Of a stretch of DNA of 64,000 nucleotides, positions 37,182-48,465 are shown one piece after another. This DNA is from Diploscapter coronatus (taxonomy: Eukaryota > Nematoda > Chromadorea > Rhabditida > Rhabditidae): the NCBI GenBank assembly GCA_964036155.1, contig OZ038422.1, positions 70,455,201-70,519,200 of the forward strand, written 5' to 3'. The notes under the pieces are model-generated. The model was not told the origin of the DNA. It did not search any database and was given only the letters and a program-made list of their open reading frames with translations. Made by a program: the position numbers and the translations under genes. Numbering within the stretch: the stretch's first letter is position 1; the number at the start of each line of letters is the position of its first letter.

Positions 37182-40100
37182 ATGATTGCAAATGACGAAA
37201 ACACGTAAGTTAAATTATTCATTAGTTTTCATTCCGTTTATTTGACTATATCTTGCGGATATCTAATATCACTTCAGGCAACTGGTTTCGAAATGCACAG
37301 TGGCTAATAATGATGCCGCCAATGCAAAACTACCTGAAAGCTCAGTCAGTCCTTTAATCGGTATGATAATCAATTCGCTTTCAAATGAACCAAAATACCT
37401 AATTTCAGCCAACAGAAGAATATCCTGCATCAGCATTAAATCGATCTATGAGAAACGGTTGAATTATAATTTTTATTGCTTAACATTGTTAAAATTTATC
37501 TAGATCATGTATGCGATATGTCGTTTTGTTCACCACTCTAATGAGTCTGGCTTCTTTCACCGCTAATATCAATGCTTTCAATTTCACGGTTCTATGTATG
37601 CCAGGAACATCTCGATTGGATGAGGAAACTTTAAAACTCAATCAGGTAGAGCAAAAAACCTTTCTTTTAATCAAATTGTATCATCCTTATTCCAGACGAT
37701 GTACGACACAGGGTTCACTCGAAGTGACAAGACCCTAATCTACAGCTCTGTTGCAGTCGGAAGTCTGTTTGCTGTCTTGCCGATTTCATTCCTCATCTCC
37801 AAAATTGGATGCCGAAAAGTAAGCTTTATCTTGGAAATATTCACTGATCATGCTATTGAAGTTACGTTGTGATAAAAAATACTAAAATGTATAGAACCGA
37901 CGGTCTTCTTTCAAAGTCTTTTTCTACTTTCTTGATGCCTATTATGAAATTGGCTTCATGCTTTTATACATTTTCTTACAAAATTTTTTATTTTACGCGC
38001 TTTTATATACTGAATTTAGGTGTTTTTCACGTGTGGTCTTCTCTCGAGCGTTGCAACATGCCTCATTCCATTCGTTGCTGCAGAAAATCTGACGCTATTC
38101 TTGGTTCTGAGATTTTTGCAGGTAGGTGGGTTATAAGAGAAAAAAAGCATGGACTGATATAGAATTTATTCGATAGAATAGCAGATAATAATAATTTATT
38201 CTTTTCTGACCATTTCGAGAAAATATCACGTCACCACGTTTTTAAAAGAAGAGAAAGAGAAAAAGTAGGGGGCGGGACTTGGTCTTTTTTCGTAAAAAAA
38301 AATTTGGTAACGTGGTATCTTTTCGAAGTTGCCTCTTTTCTTTAAAAATCACACCATTTCTATCATACTATCCCTAGTTCAATGATTGAAGGCATTAATA
38401 AGCTCAAAAGATCAGACATTTTTGAGTTGAAAGTCGATTGAACATATGACACGTTCTTCGTAAAAATCGAGTTTTTTATAGAAAGGGGTAGTACCAAGAA
38501 GTCGATCCTAAAACTTCGAGTTGATTTTTTGTCTCTAGGGGTTTTCGACTACACTGATGACGAATCTGACAGTTAAAACCTAATTCGATTACTTTTTCCG
38601 TCTGTTCCGGAAGGTTCGCATCCGGTAGTTCCGGAAAAGTCACTTTCGTTATTCTGTATGGGGAGAATTCAAACCTAGTATCACAATGCTCGCAAAGACC
38701 AACTGAACATGATTCTGAAAAGATTTCGTCGAAATGACACCGAATAAGAAAGTTATGAATTTTTAAATAAAATGTAGACAAAAATGAATCATGACAACTC
38801 TTCGAAGAAGTGGCATTTCCCCGCTAGCGGGTAGTCTGTAGGAGAACGGTCAAGTGTTTCAGAAACTAGAAGACCTGGGCTATTTCTTATTATAAATAAC
38901 TCACGGAATCTAGTATTTTTTTAAATTAAAAAACAAAATATCAGCTCGAAATTTGAGGATCGATTTCTTGGGTACCACCCCATACTCGATTCTTACGAAG
39001 AACGTGTCATATTAGAAATGAAATGCGAGTTTAATGAATTGGGTAACTATTGCGAGACTTTCGATTAGAAATTGCATTATTGATAATAGTGATGATCGAA
39101 AATAGTGATCTTTGCATTTCAAAAGGGAAATTTCACGAATCTATTATCAGTGATAGACTAAAACCAAAAATATAGCAAATGAGTTCAATTGTTTGAGGGA
39201 GTTGCGTTTGCCTCGGGAATGCCGACTGCGGGATCGGTCACCTCGTCGTGGTCGCCCATTCTCCAGCACGGCCTTTTCATCTCCACACTCACTGTCTTCC
39301 CCGTTGTTGGATGCATCATCGCTATGCCTATTTCTGGAGTGGTAAGAATTGCTGTTCGCGCATTGCAATATTTCATCGAAGACAGTTCCGGATAGTTGAG
39401 TATTTAGCAACTTTGTGAGATATGTAGATTTATCTCAGCATATAGTTAAGGAGCAGGGATAGACGAAATCTAGTCATTTTCGTGAGATGTCTGGCTTCAA
39501 GGATTTTTGGGAAAAAATTGAAAACTTCACATCGATTTCACGGCGAAAAAAGCCTATTTGTTAGAACTCAAATATTTATTTACGTCTTCATCAACAATAG
39601 TTTACAGCTCTAGACCGAATTTCGATTTCGTTTCGAACATTTTGAATTTCACTTTCGCCCGTCCATGTTAAAGAGAGCCAGAGAAGAATATTCTCTTTTC
39701 CCTAAACTATTTCACTCGTAGTGTATAAGCTTTTACTTCGTATAATCGCAAATAGTCCGTCTTCAAGAGCTACAATTTTCTCAAAAATCATAAAATTTAG
39801 CTCTGCACATCATCGCTTGGATGGAAGGCGGTTTACTTCATATTGTCTGCATTCTCTTTCGTCATGTTCACAATCTGGGTAATTTTTTACTTTCATCAAT
39901 TTGGCAAGAATTATGAACATTTAGGCGATTCTGTATACTAACGATCCTGAAGAGCATTCATTAGTCTCTAAATCTGAGTTACGACTGATTTCATCAAGCA
40001 AGAGCTCCGAAGACACTAATTGTGATAAATTAATGGAAGAAGAATCGGAATCGATTCCGTACGGAAAAATTCTCCTAACACCATCGATTGCCGGCGTTTG

Positions 40101-41502
40101 CGCCGGTGCGGTTGGAGATTTTCTTTCAATTCAGGTGATTATGACAAATATTTGAGCCTTAGACGATTTTAAAACTCTTCTGATTTGATGAAATTTGGGT
40201 TTCTTGCATTAGAACATATCAGTGATGCAGAAGATTGTCAAATTCAATTTATCGATGTCTCTAGCTTAAAATGGAAGATTTTAAAATTCATAGTGGATAA
40301 AATCATACCAAATGTTTCAGTTAGTTCACGTATTCTCACCCATCTACATCAAAAACATTCTGGGATATTCTGTTCATGAGACCGGATTTGCTTCAGCTCT
40401 ACCCGTTATGTTGCAATTCGTTGTCAAGGTATGAAATCATTTTTCTAAAAAGATATTCCATAACATATCTTTAGATATTCTCTGGATTGAGCAGCGACAT
40501 GATCAGCTGTTTGTCGGAGACAGCGAAACTCCGCCTGTTCAACACAATCGCCATGTGGCTCAGCGGGGCATTCCTATTGTCGCTAGCATTTGTAGACCGC
40601 GGTAATACCGTACAAATATTCGATCAAAACATTTGATAAAATGATATTTTTCCTATGTAACAAAGCTGATCTTCACTGAATAAGTATTAGGTTTATATTT
40701 TCAAAAGTTTTTTTTTTCCGTTAAAGTATAATCAGTGTTCCTTATTCTTACGAGAATATCTTTTTTTTTTTTTATAAAAACCGATCACATTTTAGGTGAA
40801 GGATTTTATGGAATGTTATTAATGACATTAGCTTTAATGCTGCAAGGATTTAATGGGCCTGGATTTAACAAGGTTCGATCTCCACTGAAATGTTCTCAAT
40901 CGTGCTTAATTTTAGTGTGCTACCCTTGTTTCACGGCAATATTCACATTTCGTGCTTGCCATTTTGCAATTTTTATGGTGCCTTTCGATGCTGGTTTCGC
41001 CGATTTTGGTAAGTCATATCTTCTCGAAAAAGTATGAAATATTTTTTCACACTTTGAATGTGGTCTTCGCTGCTTCGGAGCGGTTAAATATTATCAATCA
41101 TAAAATTCCAAATATCTCATTTTTCTAAACGCTATTTCATGTCGCGATCAGAGATGCACGAAATTCAACTTCGAGGAGCTTTTAGCAACTTCGACTTCGA
41201 GATTTTTAAAAATAATATTTTGACTTCTACTTCAATAGTTTTCAAATCAAAACCTCGTGCACTCTTGATCGCGATATGGTGAAATTGTCATATTATCGAT
41301 GTCCTCTAAACAATTTCAGATATCGATACTGCTCCCTACCGGCTCAGTGTCGGAATGGCACGTAGTGTTCATCGTGCACGCAGCGATTCTCTTCATCTCG
41401 AATGCAGTGTTTTGTCTGTTGGCCACCGGAAAGCCTGCTCAATGGACGGATTCCTCCATCACAAGCTGCTCAAAAAAGAATACGCCTTTGTTCATTTCGT
41501 AG
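37182..41502 (+). CDS. SLC17-type anion transporter (MFS), 14 exons
   Basis: SLC17 proteins carry organic anions, phosphate, sialic acid or glutamate across plasma, lysosomal or vesicle membranes. Exons, all in phase: 37182-37204, 37278-37360, 37409-37457, 37504-37645, 37696-37818, 38020-38121, 39198-39341, 39801-39878, 39925-40134, 40321-40428, 40475-40601, 40796-40872, 40916-41008, 41320-41502. This gives 513 aa with about 12 hydrophobic spans. Features: YVVLFTTLMSLASFTANINAF (TM1), large first loop, GVAFASGMPTAGSV, GWKAVYFIL, the cytosolic loop YTNDPEEHSLVSKSELRLI (family: N.P..H..IS..E), and PTGSVSEWHVVF before the last span. The C-terminal loop and TM11-12 fit the family. Substrate cannot be called. 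Intron 6 holds a TIR element. Confidence 0.92.
38444..39012. mobile_element. Palindromic TIR element in an SLC17 intron
   Basis: ATATGACACGTTCTTCGTAA (38444) is inverted at the right end (to 39012). Arms of about 75 bp include GGTAC and AAGAAGTCGATCCT blocks. It is 569 bp with no transposase. A second copy starts at 62863. It carries a ggggttttcgactac..gacgaatctgac block also found near 54748 and 62958. Confidence 0.8.
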
Positions 41503-41826
41503 ATAGATTGCAATCGAAATTCTGAGTTAGAAAAAAACAAAGGGCCTGTTCATACTTAGTTGTAATGCAAATTGCAACTAAGTATGAACGGGCCCAAACA
41601 GTAATACCGGTCAATTTAAAACAAATTTTCCGATTTTTCATTATCTCATTTACCTATTTTAATCATAAAACTGCTTAAAAAAGAGTACGCATTTGTTTAT
41701 TTCGTAGACAAATTGCAATCGAAATTACGAATTAGAAAAAAACAAACAGTAATACCGGTCAATTTAAAACAAATTTTCCGATTTTTTCATTATATCATTT
41801 AGCCACTTTTAATATCCATTTATTGT
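41466..41826. repeat. Tandem duplication of the SLC17 3' end, one copy carrying a 54-bp hairpin insert
   Basis: The last-exon tail and 3' flank (about 41466-41650) repeat at about 41670-41826: tgct(c/t)aaaaaag.atacgc..., ttgcaatcgaaatt, aaaaaaacaaa and cagtaataccggtcaattta match. Only the first unit has, between aaacaaa and cagtaata, a near-perfect hairpin at 41542-41595 (gggcctgttcatacttagttg and its inverse). The second unit is the matching empty site. Confidence 0.8.
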
Positions 41827-43439
41827 CTTCATTTTTACGTTATTTGATTCTTATTAATCAATAATAAACGTTAACAATATACAGTAATTCGTCAAACTGA
41901 TAATAGTTGCAGCTTCAAAAAGTCATAGCTTTAGACAAATATCGTAATGAGCACCTTAGAAAATTGGTACGATTAGAAGATCATACTGATAATATGACTT
42001 AGAAAATGATAACAACACTTTAGATACAGAGCAGTAAAAAATAAAAATAACGAATCTGAAGGGGATTTCATTTCGCAATTTTTCATTCATTTTCTTCGCT
42101 TCTTTTCATTCTTATTCTTCATCTCTGCATCCGTTATTTTCAATCCTTCGTTTCCTTTTTCTCTGTTCATTTCAGGTGCTGTTTTGTCCTGCAATATCAA
42201 CGCACCCGTTTCTTTCCGTTATTTTCGCATTTTCTTATTTTTATTCGCCATTTTTTTCAAAGTTTTTGTTCTTCAAATTAGTGTACGTATTCTTGTTTTC
42301 TTTTTAGCAAGTCAAAGTCGATTTCTCATTCATTACTCCTCGTGAAGACCCATTCGCCAGTCGTGTCCAATGCTCTCGGCCTTCAGCTACTATAAGAGAT
42401 TCAAAATGTTCTCGAAGATAGGCATTCTCTCGATTGGTTTCGAGCTGTCTGAATGAACATTACCTATTTTTACTCCTGAAGTAGTTCGCTTCAACTTCAG
42501 CTCATCCCTGTACACAGAGCGCAAACTCCGCTCCTCTGAAAAATGCGGCGAAGCATAAAAAGTGGTAGTATGGGAACCCAAAATAGGAAACAAGTCATGT
42601 CGAGACTGCGAAGGCATAAAGGCCCAGTCTAGCTAGATTGGTGATAAATCCAATGAAATGGTTGTGTGCCAAAAATCAAGCCGAAGCATTCACATCCTTT
42701 GTATTGCAAAAACGTGTTCATTTCGGGGTCTGGAAATGCCGATTCTTTCGTTCAAAATCAACTTTGATTTTTTCTCGTCAAAAGTCTTAGTTACACCAGA
42801 ATACATCTTTCTGAGCAAAAAATAACAGCGGAATAGGTTCTCATGAACCCGTTTGCGCTCTCTAAATAGTTTTTTAATGTAAATATTCATCACATTTCAG
42901 TTGTACAGAGAAGAAATTATTCGTATGGTCACAAAATACAGTAAAGATTTCACACAAAATCAGACGCAACTCTAAAAATCTACAGACGAAAATGAAAGTT
43001 TAGTAATTCATTCCCCTTATTTGACGGTCCTACTTTTAATGCGTCGCTTCGCGCACTCTCATTGGTGAATATTCGGGCCTACAATCTAGGTGACGTCGGC
43101 ACTGAAACTTCCTGAACATACTTCATAAACAAATTGTTCTGGCTTGAAATTCAACGCACCCACTTTTGACTGTTCCGCTCTTTACGCTCGTCTTTTACGC
43201 TTCATTCTTGATCTGGATCGGTGGGCGGAGACTTTCTGTTGTGCAATTTTGAAAAATCGCCGAAATTTCAAGTTTTTCTTCCTGAATTCATGGTTCATTT
43301 TTACTGTTTCGGTTTCAGAAACTACCCCAAAATTCTCTATACTCTTCAGTTTTGTTAATTTTCGGAAACTCGCCCAATCTTGCTTTATTTGTTCCAATTT
43401 CGTGATTCTCAAAATTTCAGCTTTTGAAAGTACCCAAAA
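41827..43439. other. Intergenic, 1.6 kb, no supported gene
   Basis: AT-rich, with a T-rich stretch at 42070-42300 and an Asp/Ser-free set of short ORFs. I see no splice-supported coding exon. The last 150 bp before 43440 ends in a ttttcag acceptor-like site (about 43415-43421) just upstream of the eIF6 ATG. Confidence 0.5.
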
Positions 43440-44954
43440 ATGGCGCTTCGCATGGACTATGAGGGAAGCAACGACGTGGGCGTGTTCTGCACGCTCACCA
43501 ACAAGTACTGTCTCGTCGGCATCGGCAACACCCAGAATTTCTACAGGTCGATATTTTTAATTAAAAAATTCTATAATATCTTGATTTTTCAAGATAAAAA
43601 TTTTTCATTTTTATATCCATTATTTCTGATTGAAGTTAGTAGAAATGTCATAGAATTAGGGGGACTGATAATTTTAAACTTTCGAAGATTCGATAACCGA
43701 TTTTTATTTCTATTTTTCAGTCAAGTCGAGGCCGAGCTCGCCGACACGATCCCCGTCGTGCACACTTCCATTGCCGCTACCAGAATTGTCGGAAGAATTA
43801 CCGTTGGTGAGAAAACTTGAAGAAAAACAAAACAAATTAAAACAAAATCCAGGAAACCGCCACGGTCTTCTTGTGCCCAGTGCGACCACCGATCAGGAAC
43901 TCCAGCATTTGAGAAACTCGCTGCCTGATGAGGTTCGACTTTTAAAAATTACCTGAATTATCTCAACTTAATTACTTCAATTGTCGCTACTTAATTATTT
44001 AGTTACCCTCAATTAAAGCTAATTCAAGACATTTATCTCAGGTCCGAGTCCGTCGCGTCGACGAGCGTCTGTCCGCCCTCGGAAATGTTATCGCGTGCAA
44101 CGACCACGTCGCACTGGTGCATGCCGAAATCAGTCAAGAAACCGAGGAATGCATTTCCGATGTATTGAAGGCCGAGGTGTTCAGAGTCAGCTTGGGACAG
44201 AATTCGTTGGTTCGTAATTTTCTCTGAAAAACCAAGTAAATCATCACAAACGTGAGTCCTAGACATTGTGATGAAGTTTGAAAGAAAAAGAAGATTTAGT
44301 AAAATCATGGTTTTCATTGTCTTGAATATTTCCATTGAAAAAATCCATTTCCGTGATTCATAAGGGAAAGGCATGATATAAAAGAAAATTTAATGTTTTC
44401 TTCTTAACTTTTTGTAGGATAATTTAATCTTAGGTCGGCTCCTATTGCGCCCTTTCTTCGAACGGTGCCTTGGTGGCCGCGAGAACGCCCCCCGAGACGC
44501 AGAGGGAGCTGGCCGCTCTGCTGCAAGTACCTGTCGTCGCTGGCACAATCAATCGAGGATCGGAACTCATCGGTGCGGGACTGTGTGTCAACGATTGGAC
44601 TGCGTTTTGTGGTATGTTTGATTTTTTTTCTTTCTGAAAGAAGAACTTTCTTTTCTGCACAATTCCCATGAAAGGGGCATATTTTATTTGTTGAACGAGC
44701 TTTTCTTTCGATATTTTGAAGGAAAGACGAGAATTTTTTAAAAACAACCTTCATGAAAAAGAATTAGATTACAAGCTGCTTTCTAAAAATCATGTTTTCT
44801 AAAGTTTGAAATTTTAAAAATGAGCATATTTTCAGGCCTGAACACGACGTCGACTGAGCTGTCCGTGGTGGAGTCGATATTCAAGTTGGGCGACCATGTG
44901 CCCACTGCGATTGGAAGCCAGCTTAGAGACACACTCATCGAATCGATGATGTGA
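43440..44954 (+). CDS. eif-6: Eukaryotic translation initiation factor 6 (ribosome anti-association factor)
   Basis: eIF6 binds the 60S subunit at uL14, is needed for nucleolar 60S maturation and blocks 40S joining until released by SBDS/EFL1. Exons in phase: 43440-43546, 43721-43806, 43853-43932, 44042-44209, 44434-44611, 44836-44954. This gives 245 aa, the same length as human. Near-invariant blocks: [87 protein letters not shown], and the tail [15 protein letters not shown]. It is highly conserved, with no lesions. The start has no competing upstream Met in frame. Confidence 0.98.
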
Positions 44955-45459
44955 ATGATAGGATAGTTTTACAGTATGCTTTTATCATTTAAAATTATAC
45001 GGTAATTTTATCTTATTATTCTTCAAAGTGTTTTTGTTGGAATAATTACAATCGTTTTCTTCTTCTTTAAATTGTTACAGTACAGTTCTTTAACCGAAAA
45101 TCTAAAATTAAAATCTCAATACTTGATTTTTTAAGGTTTCTAAAGTTATGAAAATCGTCCATATTTTTCAGACTCCGATTCTTCACTTTAGATTTTTGTT
45201 ACGATTTTCTAAGATTCTCTATTTAAAGCTGATTGTTGTTGACTCGTCTTGTTGATTTTGAAACTTAGAATCATTCTAGAATTTAAAATCTCATTCCAGC
45301 AAAATTCTTTAACACACTATTGTTTCAAGTACATTTTACCGGTGTTGAGAATTCAACATGAAGAAAATAAATTGAAAATGAAATTAAAATTGACTCCGCC
45401 TCTTTTAAAAATTATGATGTTTGATCAAGTACAATTTTGATGTTATCACAGAAATCAAG

Positions 45460-46034
45460 TTTAAGAGTGAATGTCAGTAAAGACCAAAGTGTACAAACAG
45501 GGGTCTGCAAATCTGGCTGATTTTCACATATATTGTTCAGTTTTTCACGCTGATCATCATGGTGTGTTTGTTATTATTATTATTTTTTAAATCGATTACT
45601 ATAACTCTAATGTTTTTCAGATCCGACCTCGGGAAACATTCATAACTTCCTTATTTCTGAACCAAATCGAACGCAGTTTTCAGCGTTGTATAGTCCATGA
45701 AAAACTACAAATAATGTAACTACGATCAACAATTTCCCGCCAAAAATAATTTCTAAAAATGTTATTTTTATTTTCTCCATATTCTTCTCGACAAGATCTA
45801 CTAAATAAATAAATAATCATGAAATTTGGTACAAAAATAAGGAAGTTATGAATTTTTTCCCGAGGTCGGATCTGTCAAAACTTAAGCTATCACAATCCTG
45901 CATACGGTAATTTTTATGAAAAATAAACCACGTCATAACTGATAAACGTGAAAAACTAAGCTACATGTGAAAATCAATCCGATTTGCAAACCCCTGTTTA
46001 TACACTTTGATCCTTACTGACATTCACTCTTAAA
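45460..46034. mobile_element. Long palindromic TIR element
   Basis: TTTAAGAGTGAATGTCAGTAA (45460) is inverted at the right end. The match resumes inside with agatccgacctcggga...cataacttccttattt versus its inverse at 45825-45880. Arms are about 200 bp each over 575 bp total. There is no transposase. Internal sequence (cccgccaaaa.taatttctaaaaat ... ataatcatgaaattt) recurs at 63903-64000, at the window's right edge. Confidence 0.8.
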
Positions 46035-46539
46035 AGTATATGCTGTGCTAAATATCTACCCGTAACTTGGATACATATGAATACATTTTTAACGAACCAA
46101 ATATCGAAAAGATAAAAACTCAAATTTCAATAACTCGGCTGTTCTCAGACTATGTATCATCGACGTGAATGAGCGTTATGAACAGTCTCCTATCTTGGAA
46201 ATAACTTATTTGAAATTGAACAGGTTTTCAGCAGCAACAGAAACGATATCATAGCGTTAGTAATCATGGAAAATACTTGGTGATACAAAATGTTATTTGT
46301 GTCATTTATAACCGATAATTAAATACATGGATAATTTTATTTCAGTATGTATCTTCCAGTTTTAGGAATCGATTTTTAGTCCGATAAAGATTGCGAAGCA
46401 TCAATTTAATAGTTTCATTCTTCTTTCTTCAACGATCAATTTCAAACTTATTAATTGCAGACTTTCCCACTCAATCAACTCTTTTACTATTTCCATTTTG
46501 AAATAATGCTATGCTGATTGTTTAGGTCTCTTAACAAAG

Positions 46540-47800
46540 ATGTTAGCCAAGTTACCAGTCGAAATTATATTGTTGATCTGCGAATATCCCGAATTCAAAG
46601 ACCTGGGACAATTGGCCTGGACTAGCAATCGAATGATGCAAATAATCAAGAAATATCTGCCGATAGCGCTCGAGAGGAAAACTTTATTCTATCGTAGGAA
46701 AATACTTCTTGTATGAGCAAAAATTAATTCTAGTATTTAGTGCTTTATCAAAACGGCAAATTTTGGGAAGGAAGAATTTGTCTGTTTGATTCGCATACCA
46801 ATTCTGTTGATTACATGGCTAAATTTACTAATTATTTATCATCATATGAAGTGACAACAACAAAAGATAAGGTAGATTATTTTATTTGGCATTGTCAATT
46901 TTGTAAATTTTAGATTTTTGCATTGCGCAGTAAAAAAGAAATATTTGAAATCTTTGACCTGAATACTCGACAAATCAATAAAGGTAGCATTACAAAAGTC
47001 AATAGATTGGTTAATTTTATTGCATTATTTGCAGGACCAGATCCTCCTGAATGGCGTGATGGTGCATCTGTGACTTATTTCAAAGACAAATTGTACTATC
47101 TGGGTGGGAAGGAGTCTAAAACAGAGGAATATACGAATCGGATTGATGTAAGAAGATCGAATGAAAGTCCATGAAATAATTTATTCAGGTTTTAATAGAT
47201 GGACAATGGCAAACAGGACCTGCTTTTCCTTTTCCAATTAAATGTGCTCAAACAATAACATGCGATGACATTTTATACGGTCACATTGTAGCATATCCAT
47301 TATTATAATTATGAATATTCAGTCATTGACGGATTTGATAGTAATATGATATATAGATTATCAGGCGATGAACGGGAGTGGATTGAAATCGGAGAGATTC
47401 CAGAAAGACGAGATTCTATTGGAGTTGCATCGCTAAATGGAAGAATTTACATAACTGGAGGATTGAAGTCGTTGGTTTTGTATGACAAATAATGTATCAT
47501 TATATATTTAGTGCTGGTTATTATGCATTCAAATCCTGTCTGTGTTTCGACCCCTCAGCCCCAGTTGACAGTCGAATTTCTCGAATCGCTGATATGAATT
47601 ATGTAAGAGGGAATCATTCACTTGCTACTACGCATGGAAAATCATATGCAATCGGGGGGTGAGCTGAGATTTTGCATATCTTTATACGAAATATTTGTTA
47701 ACTTAGATTTCAAAATTCTTTTCATGAAAATTTTCGTAATTTAATCGAGGAATACGACCCACAAACGAATGAATGGCGAAAAGTGGGAACATTGACATAA
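46540..47800 (+). CDS. F-box/Kelch-repeat protein, intact copy
   Basis: F-box/Kelch proteins are typically substrate receptors of SCF ubiquitin ligases. Eight exons in phase: 46540-46693, 46741-46871, 46914-46983, 47035-47147, 47189-47279, 47323-47479, 47512-47658, 47707-47800. This gives 318 aa. The first exon is F-box-like (LPVEIILLICEYPEFKDLGQLAWT). The following exons encode Kelch blades with paired glycines: KLYYLGG, GRIYITGG, KSYAIGG, and EEYDPQTNEWRKVG at the end. SCF binding is inferred from the fold only. It heads an array whose next member starts 666 bp downstream. Confidence 0.85.
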
Positions 47801-48465
47801 AATAAAACTTGATTATAATAATCTCAAATTTAATATGAAAATTTTATTCAATAAAATGTGAAATAATAATAATGAAATTTCAATACACATGATACAGACA
47901 ACTCTCGAATGCATTCAAAAGTGATGAGGGATAATTGTAATTGAAATAAATATTCTTTTTAATCAGGGTTGTACGAATTGAACTGAACTTCGAGCTGTCT
48001 GGAAGTTCAGTTCAGTTCAAGTTAAGTTGTTAGATTTTTCGAAAATATATTATGGCAAAAAAGTTTTCTTTGTACTTCCCGAAATCGTTCAAATCGTTAA
48101 AACTCCCAACTTTGACCCTCTCATAGTCCCGCCCACTTTAGAGGGCGAGGACTGGTCTCTCCATTTTTGTGACTAGGGCCCATGGGTGTATTTATCCATA
48201 TGGGGTTTGGTTCGGATCCGGGACACTTTTGCAGTTGTCCGGACATCCTTTGACAATTGTTCTGTTTACTCGTGGAATAGCTCTTAAATGATAAGCTGTG
48301 TTTAGGAATCGATTTTTAGTCTGATAAAAATTGAGAAGTATCAATTTAGTAGTTTCGTTCTCCATTCTTCAATGATCAATTTCAAACTCATTACTTGCAG
48401 ACTTTCTCATTCAATCACTACTCTTTTACTACTTTCATTTTTATTGTTTAGGTCTCTTGACAAAG

